A stretch of DNA of 64,000 bases. Source: Sphingobacterium pedocola (GTDB lineage: Bacteria > Bacteroidota > Bacteroidia > Sphingobacteriales > Sphingobacteriaceae). The translations under genes and the position numbers were made by a program. The stretch lies in NCBI RefSeq assembly GCF_015209965.1, contig NZ_MU158693.1, positions 62,001 through 126,000 on the forward strand, given 5' to 3'. A model generated the notes under the pieces. It ran no database searches and was not told the origin of the DNA. It saw only the letters and a program-made list of their open reading frames with translations. Shown here one piece after another: positions 1 through 8,971 of this stretch (its first letter is position 1; each line of letters begins with the position of its first letter).

Positions 1-482
1 TGACCCACTGGACCTGGGTCAATAATCCGGAAACACAGGTAGCCGAACGTGTCCAGCTGCGTTATCCCAACCAAGACAGACCTTTGATGGGCCAATCTCC
101 CTGGTTATTGAATTTGGCATTAGGCTATTGGGGAGACCGTTTTGGCGCTACTGCAAGCTACAATCACCGTGGATATCGTACAAACCTGGCCAATGTTAAC
201 ATGGCAAGAGTAGAGTATGAATTGGCACCAAAACAGCTGGACGCTCAATTTTATGCCCGCTTTTTAAAGAAAAAAATGGAGGTTAAGCTCAATCTGGCCA
301 ATCTGTTGGACGATTGGACGCGTTATTATGTTAACATCCACGATTACGAACAAGATGAAAACAAACTTTCTGTATTAAAAGAAGGCAAATCTATCCAATA
401 TAATAAGGAAGAAGGCGACAATATTACCTACCGTAAAAAAGATGGTCGACGTTTCAGTCTTAGTGTCAGTTATAATTTTTAA
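1..482 (+). CDS. TonB-dependent receptor, C-terminal end (partial)
   Basis: The reading frame is open from base 3, so the gene starts upstream of the window. The visible roughly 160 residues have the make-up of the last strands of an outer-membrane beta-barrel: a PLMGQSPWLLN segment, alternating aromatic and polar residues, an NLANLLD turn and a terminal Phe (SVSYNF), the usual signal for BAM-dependent insertion. By family knowledge this would be a TonB-powered importer or surface receptor; the substrate cannot be read from this part. The lipoprotein gene 38 bp downstream is probably co-transcribed, as is common for receptor/lipoprotein pairs in Bacteroidota. The receptor call is firm; the subfamily is unknown. 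Confidence 0.85.
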   Translation, partial: THWTWVNNPETQVAERVQLRYPNQDRPLMGQSPWLLNLALGYWGDRFGATASYNHRGYRTNLANVNMARVEYELAPKQLDAQFYARFLKKKMEVKLNLANLLDDWTRYYVNIHDYEQDENKLSVLKEGKSIQYNKEEGDNITYRKKDGRRFSLSVSYNF

Positions 483-520
483 TAAAAAATCATTGAATTT
501 GAAAATCAAAAAATAAGCAG

Positions 521-1366
521 ATGAAAGCATATATAAGAAACAGTATCGTTATTGTCCTGGTGTCGATAGGTTTATATTCTTGCCAGAAAGCAGAATATGT
601 AAATTCATTCTCGGAATTTGTCGATGTATATTTTGATGCTGATAAAACCGCGTTGCGAGACAATGGAGCGGGTGTTTTTATTGCAGCCCGGTACAACGGA
701 AATCCGATCGAATGGAATATAAACACTAAAAAGATCAGAGTAGTTGCAGGTGAAGGAAAATTTGAATTTTATGATACCCGCAATGGAAAAGTGGTTGCAG
801 AAAAAGTAATCGATGTGAAACCAGGTTCCAAAGAAACCTATACCCTATTCCAGCCTACGATGGATGCTCCAGTCTCTTTTATCGATCCGAACGAACAAGA
901 TACCGAAAGTCCGGCTCCGGCTGGACATATCAAAGTGAAAGTAGCCAATTATGCCCAAGATCTTATTCCATTTGAAAATCTGGACCTCAAAGTATCCGTA
1001 AGTTATTTTGATGCCGATTTTAATACGGTGGTCGAGGAGATTGGGACGATCAAAGATGTAAAAAACAGCATTGATAAGGCCGAATACCAAGTTATCCCCA
1101 ATGGTCTGCCAAACCCTTTACCTGATTATGGATACCAGTACGTATTCGAATTTGTAAACGGCAGCACCGGGCAGCCCTTACTCAACCATGGCGGAACAGG
1201 TTATTCAAATATCGCATTTAGCCCTGAGGGTATTAATCCACTGCCGGTTAAAAACATCTTTACGCTGTATATGGTTTCCAGGGAAGCTTGGGGAGAGGCT
1301 CCTCCTTTTATCAAAAAAGGAGACACGTTTTACGAAATAACTACCACCGTACTTTTTGCAAACTAA
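521..1366 (+). CDS. Putative surface lipoprotein, partner of the upstream TonB receptor
   Basis: A 281-residue protein with a type II signal peptide: a hydrophobic stretch after the first charged residues ends in the lipobox LYSC, with Cys21 as the lipidated residue. The rest is soluble and beta-rich by eye, with no catalytic motif I recognise. It starts 38 bp after the receptor stop on the same strand, so it is probably in the same transcript and may act as the surface-exposed partner of that receptor. A hairpin terminator follows about 65 bp after its stop. It does not look like SusD (too short, no TPR-like helical repeats). Function unknown. Confidence 0.75.
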   Translation: MKAYIRNSIVIVLVSIGLYSCQKAEYVNSFSEFVDVYFDADKTALRDNGAGVFIAARYNGNPIEWNINTKKIRVVAGEGKFEFYDTRNGKVVAEKVIDVKPGSKETYTLFQPTMDAPVSFIDPNEQDTESPAPAGHIKVKVANYAQDLIPFENLDLKVSVSYFDADFNTVVEEIGTIKDVKNSIDKAEYQVIPNGLPNPLPDYGYQYVFEFVNGSTGQPLLNHGGTGYSNIAFSPEGINPLPVKNIFTLYMVSREAWGEAPPFIKKGDTFYEITTTVLFAN

Positions 1367-1430
1367 TTTACAATAAACAAAGGTGGAAGCCATCAGCAAG
1401 CGAGCGGACATAAAAGATCAAATATTATCA

Positions 1431-1458
1431 GGCAGGTGCATAAAAAACACCTGCCTTT
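1431..1458 (+). terminator. Hairpin terminator after the receptor/lipoprotein operon
   Basis: GGCAGGTG (1431-1438) pairs perfectly with CACCTGCC (1448-1455) across a 9-nt A-rich loop and is followed by a short T run. It lies 65 bp after the lipoprotein stop and before the next gene, so it fits an intrinsic terminator on the plus strand. Confidence 0.7.
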
Positions 1459-1515
1459 AATAAGAAAACAACATGGGATCAACCGAAAGTTCAAATTTGT
1501 TCATAAATTTACCCG

Positions 1516-1725
1516 ATGACAGTAGAAGAATTACGCACTGCCTTATTAGGCAAAGAATATCCTGAAACGGTACAGATAAGCAAGGATCAGATCGTAACCG
1601 ATGTAGATAAGTTCCTTCATATCCAGTTTCTCATGTGCGAACAGTGGACAAGGGATATGACCAAGTCACCGGCCTATGGTAGACTCTTGAAGTTTTATGA
1701 AGCTACATTTGTCCAGATCGGTTAG
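1516..1725 (+). CDS. Small conserved-looking protein (DUF6965-like)
   Basis: A 69-residue protein without signal peptide or membrane segment. It is amphipathic, with the pattern ETVQISKDQIVTDVDKFLHIQ followed by a helical CEQWTRDM and a C-terminal SPAYGRLLKFYEA. From memory this resembles small DUF6965-type proteins frequent in Sphingobacteriaceae, but that family name is tentative. The gene sits alone between a terminator at 1431-1458 and the AraC regulator at 1807. No function can be assigned from sequence; the codon pattern and distinct composition support a real gene. Confidence 0.6.
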   Translation: MTVEELRTALLGKEYPETVQISKDQIVTDVDKFLHIQFLMCEQWTRDMTKSPAYGRLLKFYEATFVQIG

Positions 1726-1806
1726 CAAATCTTTATTACGCGTACCAAGCAATACAGGACACATTCAATTTTATTTTTATCTTGGGATTATAATTGTGGA
1801 ACGACG

Positions 1807-2616
1807 ATGGATCGAAAAAAAATTGAAATGAAAGACAAACTGGAACCTCAACGACTTATTAAAGTCGCCGCTTTTGATCTTTCTAAGAATATCACAAAAC
1901 CCCACAAACACAATGGCTATTTGGAGCTCGTGTTTCTGTCGTCTACTTCGGGAAAGCATTTCATAGACGGTAGGGAAGCCATCATAATAACACCATGCCT
2001 ATTGGTGATTAGAAAGGATAATGTTCATCATTGGGAATTAGCTAATCCGGTAAATGGGTTTGTACTTTTGGTAAAGAACCTGTTTGTGAGCCGGAGTTTA
2101 GATTTTGAGATCAACAGGTTGATTGAAGGAATTAGCCAATTTGACACGATATATTTGAAAGAGAGTAGCACGATTGAAAGCTTACTAAAAATGTTAGCGG
2201 TTGAAGAGAACAAAGTATGCCAAGAGGGCCTGTTTAAGGTAATTTTGGCAAAAGCCCTCGAACATACAGAAAGCGCTAAACTAACTAAAGCAGTTCAGCA
2301 AAATCTATACGGCCAATTCTGTGGGTTACTCAATAATGATGTAAGAGTCGTAAACCATGTGGCGTATTACGCTTCCAAGTTGAATACGAGCCCGCAGAAC
2401 CTAAGTGCTGCTTGCAAGAAGCATGCAAACTTAACTGCGTCTGAAGTGTTAGCGGCATATATCATTAAAGAAACTAAGCGATTACTATTCTATACGACCA
2501 AATCAATATCTGAGGTAGCATTTGAATTGGGCTTTTCGGATAAGTCAAATTTTTCTAAATATTTTAAACGATATACGGGTACTACGCCGAAGGCTTTTAA
2601 GAAACTGCAATCCTAG
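1807..2616 (+). CDS. AraC family transcriptional regulator
   Basis: A 269-residue two-domain regulator. Residues 15-110 form a cupin-like sensor half (PHKHNGYLELVFL, FIDGREAIIITPCLLVI, NVHHWEL). The C-terminal 85 residues contain the AraC double helix-turn-helix, including ISEVAFELGFSDKSNFSKYFKRYTGTTP. An alternative start is the ATG at 1828. The stop codon shares the four bases CTAG with the stop of the convergent TonB receptor. Its neighbour is likely the controlled gene or one nearby, but nothing proves that. The ligand is unknown; the AraC family call is certain. Confidence 0.93.
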   Translation: MDRKKIEMKDKLEPQRLIKVAAFDLSKNITKPHKHNGYLELVFLSSTSGKHFIDGREAIIITPCLLVIRKDNVHHWELANPVNGFVLLVKNLFVSRSLDFEINRLIEGISQFDTIYLKESSTIESLLKMLAVEENKVCQEGLFKVILAKALEHTESAKLTKAVQQNLYGQFCGLLNNDVRVVNHVAYYASKLNTSPQNLSAACKKHANLTASEVLAAYIIKETKRLLFYTTKSISEVAFELGFSDKSNFSKYFKRYTGTTPKAFKKLQS

Positions 2617-5075
2617 AACTCCTTTTCTCCAAATTCACTCTTCGGTAATTTTAGGATCTGGCCTATCTTGTGAACATTAAACTTCAGATTAACTAGGAAT
2701 ACGTTCTTTTCATAAACGTAATTTGTCGTGGTATAGAAGTCATTGGAGAATGTGGTGATGCGCTGCTCATTCACTCCCCAGTTACCCAACTCCATAAATT
2801 GCCATTGTAGCTGGGCTGTAATCGCGCCTTTTGCAAAAGCCTTGCTTACGTTGAAGTGGGGTGTGACAAATCTTGAGTCCATACCTTGTACGGTGGGTCT
2901 TTCTGACAGGTAATTTACCTGTAAACCAGCGCCCCAATTTTTTAGAAATTCGGCTTGGAGACCGGCATTGATGGAATATACCCATTCTCGATTTGTTCTC
3001 GTTTCCTCGTAATCCAGTACCTGACCTGAAATTTTGTAATTGTAAACATTAATACCGCCATTTACTTTCAACCAAGGCAGCATGTTACCTTCTCCGCCTA
3101 ATTCCGCTCCGTAACGTGACGCATAATCTGCATTCGTGAAAACACGGCGGAGGATGGTGTCAGCGTAAACGGAATTGACCCGTTGGATCGGATTTTTGGT
3201 GTGTTGATAGTAGGCATTCAAAAAAATGCTGCCGGCATTTATTTTCTTGAACAATCCTGTTTCTGCATTGGTGGTAAACTCAGGCAATAGCTCTGGATCT
3301 CCTTGTTCTAGCGTTTCGGAGTGTTCACGTTCAGGAATAGGGTTTAATTCAAAATTATTGTTTCGTTGCACTCTTCGGGCTGCCGCTAATTTCCATGACC
3401 AACCTGAGCCTAGATCTTGCATTAAATTGAAGGTAGGGTATAATTGATGAATGGAGTATGGGTATTCTTGGCTGGTATTTAGTAAGAGCAGATCACGCTG
3501 ATAATACTCATAACGAAGACCTAGTGAAAACTGCGTATTCGTTAATTTATGGTTGTATTGTGCAAAAAGGGCATGAATATTATTGGTTGCATTCAATTTA
3601 CCCGTAAATTCTGGAATCAATTCAAGGTTATTTGTTCCATTTTCTGATGCAAGGTATTCAAAATCACCTTTCTGCTTATCGTTCCTTAATTGATACCCCG
3701 TTAATAATTCTGCATTTTCTAGGGCCCATGTATGTTGTAAAGAAAGCCTTAATCCTCGCAGTGGATTGGTATACTTGTTATGCGTCCATTGAACCGTATC
3801 GACTCCATTCTCAATATTTGCATTTTTAGTGGAACCATATATGTTAGCATATTCGTAAATGGCTCCCAACTGCAGGGAATGAGCCGCATTAATTTTGTAT
3901 TGATACGTAAAATCCAACATGTAAAACTCACCCTGTTTATTCTGAAGATTGGGATTAAAGTAATTTGTTCTGGATATTTCCTCGCCTGTAGATGGTCGAG
4001 TCGTCTTATTGGTATAGTATATATCCGCAACTCTGTCCTGAAACCTTCTGGATGCCAGTACGCCTAAATTCAAGGCGTGCTTGTCGGATATTTCATAGGT
4101 GCTATTTAACCTGATCCCAAAATTGTATTTATCAAAACTCCGCTCACCCTTGGAAGGAAAGAAGGTCTGACGATCTGCGATAACGGTGTTTACATCTCCT
4201 TCTCTAAATCCCGCGTTGTCATTCCGAAGGTAGTTAGCCGAGCCATTTAATTCTAGCTTTTTCTTTTTATATTGGAATGCAATATCGCCTCCGAAGCGCT
4301 TCTGCTTTTGGCGGTTGTCATAGTCTTTAATACTTGGTAGCCCCCCTTGAAGATTAAGAATCCAGGCCAATCCATTATCCGCTGATTTTTTAGTTTTTAA
4401 GTTGATAATACCGCCTTTTCCATCTGGATCAAATTGCGCGGTAGGACTGGTGATATATTCCACCTCTGCCACATCGTTGGCAGCTATTTGATTCAATATG
4501 GTTGCTGGATCCAGGAATGAGGGCTTTCCGTTGATTAATACGATTACGCCGGTATTGCCTCGCATACTGATATTTCCGTTGGCGTCAACGGAGGCCGATG
4601 GTAAATTTTTAACTATATCCAATGCTGTTCCGCCGACAGCATTTTTATATTGACTGGCGTTGTAGCTTTGCCGGTCGCTAGTATGTCGTTGTCCTGTTCC
4701 ACTGGCTGTAACCATAACTTGTTCTAACCTATTATCCGCAGCAGAAATAAGGATGGTTCCAAGATCTAAACTCTTTTGCCCCCTAATCTCTACTGTAGTT
4801 TTCTTTTGATTGTATCCAATGAATTTTACGGTTAGGTTGTATTTTCCGTTCTTTAGATTGGAAAGACTAAAGCTACCGGCGGTGTCGGCTACCACGCCAT
4901 CAACCACCCTGTTGTTGGCGTCTAATAAACCAATACTGGCATAGGGGATCGGTACGGTCGATAAAGAGTCTTTAACGATGCCCGACAGCGTTGAGTTTTG
5001 CCCAAGTACAGTTTGAATCGTTACTAAATAGCAGAGTGTGATAAAAAATCTATTCACGGTGTTGATGTTTCCCAA
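2613..5075 (-). CDS. TonB-dependent receptor with CarboxypepD_reg-like N-terminus
   Basis: An 820-residue outer-membrane protein with a cleavable signal peptide ending near VLGQ. About residues 28-110 form a carboxypeptidase-regulatory-like beta sandwich (LSGIVKDSLSTVPIPYASIGL). About residues 130-215 are the plug, with IVKNLPSASVDANGNISMRGN and VLINGKPS. The remainder is a beta-barrel of the 'outer membrane protein beta-barrel family' type, seen in many Bacteroidota receptors without a SusD partner. Length is normal and no frameshift is visible. It is convergent with the AraC gene and has its own promoter region in 5076-5219. Substrate unknown; no SusD, siderophore or metal-handling gene is adjacent. 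Confidence 0.92.
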   Translation of the reverse strand: MGNINTVNRFFITLCYLVTIQTVLGQNSTLSGIVKDSLSTVPIPYASIGLLDANNRVVDGVVADTAGSFSLSNLKNGKYNLTVKFIGYNQKKTTVEIRGQKSLDLGTILISAADNRLEQVMVTASGTGQRHTSDRQSYNASQYKNAVGGTALDIVKNLPSASVDANGNISMRGNTGVIVLINGKPSFLDPATILNQIAANDVAEVEYITSPTAQFDPDGKGGIINLKTKKSADNGLAWILNLQGGLPSIKDYDNRQKQKRFGGDIAFQYKKKKLELNGSANYLRNDNAGFREGDVNTVIADRQTFFPSKGERSFDKYNFGIRLNSTYEISDKHALNLGVLASRRFQDRVADIYYTNKTTRPSTGEEISRTNYFNPNLQNKQGEFYMLDFTYQYKINAAHSLQLGAIYEYANIYGSTKNANIENGVDTVQWTHNKYTNPLRGLRLSLQHTWALENAELLTGYQLRNDKQKGDFEYLASENGTNNLELIPEFTGKLNATNNIHALFAQYNHKLTNTQFSLGLRYEYYQRDLLLLNTSQEYPYSIHQLYPTFNLMQDLGSGWSWKLAAARRVQRNNNFELNPIPEREHSETLEQGDPELLPEFTTNAETGLFKKINAGSIFLNAYYQHTKNPIQRVNSVYADTILRRVFTNADYASRYGAELGGEGNMLPWLKVNGGINVYNYKISGQVLDYEETRTNREWVYSINAGLQAEFLKNWGAGLQVNYLSERPTVQGMDSRFVTPHFNVSKAFAKGAITAQLQWQFMELGNWGVNEQRITTFSNDFYTTTNYVYEKNVFLVNLKFNVHKIGQILKLPKSEFGEKEF

Positions 5076-5219
5076 AAATAGAAAAGGCCGGAAGGATTAT
5101 TGCTTTTTTTTAAAATTATACCATTCTTTTTTCAAATAGACTATTTTGAGGTAGTTTATAGAATCAAATAATAGAGACATCAATAAAGATGTTTATATTA
5201 GCATTTAAACCCATATGAG

Positions 5220-6521
5220 ATGAATAATATTTTTGGATTTTTCGACTTGCACCAAGGAGAAGAAAAGAAAGAGACCGTACTGCAAAATGTGATCGAAAAT
5301 ATTTCCTTCAGAGGCTCCAATGCATGGATTCTGGCCTGTGCCATCGTGGTGGCCTCTGTCGGGCTCAATGTCAATTCTACTGCTGTCATCATTGGTGCGA
5401 TGCTTATTTCTCCGCTTATGGGACCTATTTTAGGCGCGGGTTTCGCGCTTGGCACATTTGATTTCCCACTACTCAAAAAATCACTTAAAAATTTATTAAT
5501 CGCGACGCTGATTAGCCTGACTGTATCGTTCTTATACTTTTTGCTAAGTCCCTTTAAGGATGCGCAATCGGAGCTCCTTGCTCGCACTTCACCCAATATA
5601 TATGACGTTCTGATTGCCTTTTTCGGTGGTACGGTCGGCGTCATTGCTATCACACGAGTAAATAAGGGAAATCCCATCCCCGGTGTGGCTATAGCTACTG
5701 CGTTAATGCCTCCTCTGTGTACCGCAGGATATGGTTTGGCGATCGGTAATCTAACTTTTTTTGCGGGTGCTATATTTCTATATATGATCAATTGTGTATT
5801 CATATGTCTAGCGACCTTCACCATTGTAAAATACCTTCGTTATCCAAAAGTACATTACGTGGATAAAAAGCGTGAAAAAAGGATTACACAGAGCATTACG
5901 TTTATCACCCTTGCGCTCATCCTACCAAGTCTGTATTTTGCTTATAACCTGTACCAAGAACGAAAGTACAACAACCGCGTAAAGCAGTTTGTACAGCAGG
6001 AGCTCTCTGACAAAGGGTATACCATCGTGTATGAAAAGTTGCAATTTAACAGCAGACCACGGAGACTGGAGCTTGCATTCCTTGCGAAAAAGTTTGATGA
6101 GAAGGAAATCGAACTGCTACAAACCGCTATGGTGGGTTTTGGCATAGAAAATACAGAGCTATTGATCCGACAGGATACGGTTGACCTACAATCGAGTATA
6201 TTGAGCGAGATCGATAGAAGGACCGTTGCCGTGAACGAAAAAGACATTACAATACGTACACTTAATAACAAGATTTCCACGTATGAAATTGCCTCACCGA
6301 CCTTGAAGAGAGATATAAGCGTTCTTTTCCCTGAGATAAGCTCATACAGTATTGGCCGGCAGCAGCAGTACGGGGCAAATGATAGTCTAGCAACCAACGT
6401 CGCATTCCTGTATACGACTGATCAAGAACTAGCGCCAGTGCAACGAGAAAAACTGGCCAGCTGGCTTGGGAATCGTTTTCCGACCGACAGTATCGATGTG
6501 ATTCGGAAACCCATGCGTTAG
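5220..6521 (+). CDS. DUF389 (TIGR00341-type) membrane protein
   Basis: A 433-residue inner-membrane protein. Residues 30-230 hold several hydrophobic helices with the family's conserved segments: NSTAVIIGAMLISPLMGPILGAG, FFGGTVGVIAITR and GVAIATALMPPLCTAGYGLA. The C-terminal 200 residues are a soluble tail (TM helix near 245, then a mixed alpha/beta region). The molecular role of DUF389 proteins is not established. The start at 5220 follows a tiny overlapping ATG-AGA-TGA at 5214. It is divergent from the TonB receptor and convergent with the BCCT gene. Confidence 0.9.
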   Translation: MNNIFGFFDLHQGEEKKETVLQNVIENISFRGSNAWILACAIVVASVGLNVNSTAVIIGAMLISPLMGPILGAGFALGTFDFPLLKKSLKNLLIATLISLTVSFLYFLLSPFKDAQSELLARTSPNIYDVLIAFFGGTVGVIAITRVNKGNPIPGVAIATALMPPLCTAGYGLAIGNLTFFAGAIFLYMINCVFICLATFTIVKYLRYPKVHYVDKKREKRITQSITFITLALILPSLYFAYNLYQERKYNNRVKQFVQQELSDKGYTIVYEKLQFNSRPRRLELAFLAKKFDEKEIELLQTAMVGFGIENTELLIRQDTVDLQSSILSEIDRRTVAVNEKDITIRTLNNKISTYEIASPTLKRDISVLFPEISSYSIGRQQQYGANDSLATNVAFLYTTDQELAPVQREKLASWLGNRFPTDSIDVIRKPMR

Positions 6522-6645
6522 ACTGGCTCAGACTTTCATCGTTAACAGCAGAAAAACCTGAAAGTCTTCGTCAAGAACGATAGTTGTAATTCCTCCAGGT
6601 TGTAGGTATTTTTCGGTTGCGCTCTAGTGCCAGATTACAACTGAA

Positions 6646-8709
6646 TTATGACCGCTCTCCGTGGTCGGAAGAACCCTTCTCTCGATTTCCACGCGTCTCA
6701 TTGGTATTACTACTCACAAACATTTCATTTGCTTCCTCTGCCACAATGTTGACAAAGCGGTCGTAGTGCTTGAGCACGTCGCTGATCAGTTCATTCATTG
6801 TAAAGTACTGAACATCGTACCCCTCTCTTGAATCACCAAAGTAGGTTTTCGGAAAATAGGTTGTTTTACTTTCTAGATCTGGAAGGTTTTCGTCATTAAC
6901 TAAGAACGCCGAAACTACGCGCTTCTCACTTTTCACACCATAAATAAAGTCGTTTACAACATCATGACTTATCGCAAGTTCAAGCCTGACGGGGTTATCG
7001 TATGTTTCTACCTTTGCTGTAATGCCATTTTGCTCAAATTCACTTTTTAACGCTAAAAAAGCAGTTTTAATATCTTCATAAATTAATTTATCAACTGCCT
7101 CACGAGTTTTGAAGGATACAATCTGCTTCAGACGCTGTTTCCAGTATTCGCCCGACCAGGGAACAGTAGAAACTGACACATCCCGTTCATAATATTTATA
7201 ATCAATGACAAGCGCCTTCATCAACGAAACAGCAAATAATATCATAATTACAGCGAAAGGTAACGCCGTTAAAAGCGTCATCGTCTGTAGCGCTAGCAGT
7301 CCGCCGGCGTTTAAAAGCAACAGCGCTAATATTGCCAGAAGCGCTCCCCAAAATACATTTTGCCATTTAGGGGCATTGGGGGCATTCTGCGAGGAAATAC
7401 TATTCATGACCATGATACCTGAGTCGGCCGATGTGACGAAAAAAATCATAATTATGATGATGACGAAATAACTCAATAAATCGCTAAGCGGAAGATATTC
7501 CAAAAAACGGAACAGCAGCGAGTCGGGATCTGAAACCAACCTGCTCAATGCGCCGTCGGCTACATTGACATCGAACCAAATTGCACTGTTTCCAAAAACG
7601 GACATCCAGATAAAATTAAATAACGTGGGCAGGATTAACACCGCAGCAATAAACTCCTTGATAGTCCGACCTTTGGAGATACGAGCGATAAATATGCCCA
7701 CGAAGGGCGACCACGAAATCCACCATGCCCAATAAAGGATAGTCCAATTATAAAACCACGGTAACGTTTCTTCTTCATAAACATGCGTGTTAAACGTCAA
7801 ATCGAAAAAGCTATTTACATAATTACCCAACCCATTCGTAAAACTGCCGATTAGGTATACGGTCGGCCCTAAACATAATACAAATAACATGAGTACAATC
7901 ACGGCGGATATATTAATATTACTCAATATTTTAATGCCTTTATTTACACCTGATACGGCCGACAATACGGAAAACGACACCAGAACAACAACTATCGCTA
8001 CTTGGTAAATAAAGCTAGCATCGGGAAGGATATTTAACGTTACTAAACCAGAATTGATTTGTACCACGCCGAAGCCCAGTGTGGTTGTAATGCCAAAAAA
8101 GGTACTACAGAGCGCAAACACATCGATTACAGATCCCCATGTACCGTAAATTTTGTTTTTAAGTAAGGGATACAGGCAGCTGCGGAGCGACATAGGCAAT
8201 CGGTATCGGTAAGCGAAGTAGGCTAAGGTTAACCCTACCAAACCATAGATTGCCCAAGCGTGTATTCCCCAGTGAAAAAACGTATAGAGTTGTGCATTTT
8301 TTGCGCGGTTTACATCGTGATTACCTTGAAATACTTCGGAAGAATAATGTTGCATGGGTTCTGCAACACTAAAATACATCAGGCCTATACCCATGCCGGC
8401 GGCAAAGAGCATAGAAACCCATGAGAAAAAAGAGTGCTCCGGTTTGCTTTCGTTATTGCCAAGTTTGATATTGCCATATCTGCTGAACATAAGAAAGACC
8501 AGAAAAATCACAAAAATTGTCACGCACCAAACATACAACCAATTCAGGTTTACGAAAACAAAGTTCTTTATATCGCTAAGGTAACCGTTAATTAGTTTAG
8601 GGAATAGTGCGGCCAGCAAACATACACCAACTATGAATATCAGGCTTGGCAATATAACACTCTTATCGAATGTATGCTTGAATTGGTGTTTCTTTCTTAG
8701 TAGCCGCAT
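6646..8709 (-). CDS. BCCT family transporter (betaine/choline/carnitine type)
   Basis: A 687-residue secondary transporter with about 12 membrane helices in residues 20-510. Family signatures are visible: GMGIGLMYFSVAEPMQHY in the substrate/cation site region and the Trp-rich WTILYWAWWISWSPFVGIFIARISKGRTI. A soluble C-terminal tail of about 170 residues follows, longer than in CaiT and like the osmo-sensing tails of BetT/BetP-type members. The substrate is probably a quaternary ammonium osmolyte such as glycine betaine or choline, coupled to Na+ or H+; the sequence does not settle this. It is divergent from the amino-acid symporter at 8972 and stands beside other cation-coupled transporters. 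Confidence 0.93.
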   Translation of the reverse strand: MRLLRKKHQFKHTFDKSVILPSLIFIVGVCLLAALFPKLINGYLSDIKNFVFVNLNWLYVWCVTIFVIFLVFLMFSRYGNIKLGNNESKPEHSFFSWVSMLFAAGMGIGLMYFSVAEPMQHYSSEVFQGNHDVNRAKNAQLYTFFHWGIHAWAIYGLVGLTLAYFAYRYRLPMSLRSCLYPLLKNKIYGTWGSVIDVFALCSTFFGITTTLGFGVVQINSGLVTLNILPDASFIYQVAIVVVLVSFSVLSAVSGVNKGIKILSNINISAVIVLMLFVLCLGPTVYLIGSFTNGLGNYVNSFFDLTFNTHVYEEETLPWFYNWTILYWAWWISWSPFVGIFIARISKGRTIKEFIAAVLILPTLFNFIWMSVFGNSAIWFDVNVADGALSRLVSDPDSLLFRFLEYLPLSDLLSYFVIIIIMIFFVTSADSGIMVMNSISSQNAPNAPKWQNVFWGALLAILALLLLNAGGLLALQTMTLLTALPFAVIMILFAVSLMKALVIDYKYYERDVSVSTVPWSGEYWKQRLKQIVSFKTREAVDKLIYEDIKTAFLALKSEFEQNGITAKVETYDNPVRLELAISHDVVNDFIYGVKSEKRVVSAFLVNDENLPDLESKTTYFPKTYFGDSREGYDVQYFTMNELISDVLKHYDRFVNIVAEEANEMFVSSNTNETRGNREKGSSDHGERS

Positions 8710-8791
8710 GGTGATAATTATCTTTAAACTGCTCTTATATAGGCTTGCCGCAATAAATTCATTAACTGTATAGGACTTAATGTAATAGATT

Positions 8792-8799
8792 CAAATTTA
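8792..8799 (-). promoter_or_regulatory. Candidate -7 box for the BCCT gene
   Basis: On the minus strand the octamer TAAATTTG matches the Bacteroidota -7 consensus TAnnTTTG exactly, 83 nt before the ATG at 8709. No TTG was found at the expected -33 spacing, so this is only a candidate in AT-rich DNA. Confidence 0.3.
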
Positions 8800-8971
8800 T
8801 CAAAAATAATTAACAGTTTCGGGAACTGTCGGTAAAAACACCTTATGTCCTAATAGTGTATCACAATACAAAAAAGAGGGTATCATAAATAATATCTATG
8901 CAATAATATCACGTAACTCATCTCATTTTGTCTAATTTAGCCGACATCCACGATGTGGCCTTCGATAAGAT

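Noticed and set aside
3749..4030. Frame of 93 codons inside the TonB receptor gene, other register
   Set aside because: Fully within a clear receptor gene; a shadow of its codon pattern.
6530..6567. 9-bp inverted repeat after the DUF389 gene
   Set aside because: Long loop of 20 nt and no T tract; too weak to call a terminator.
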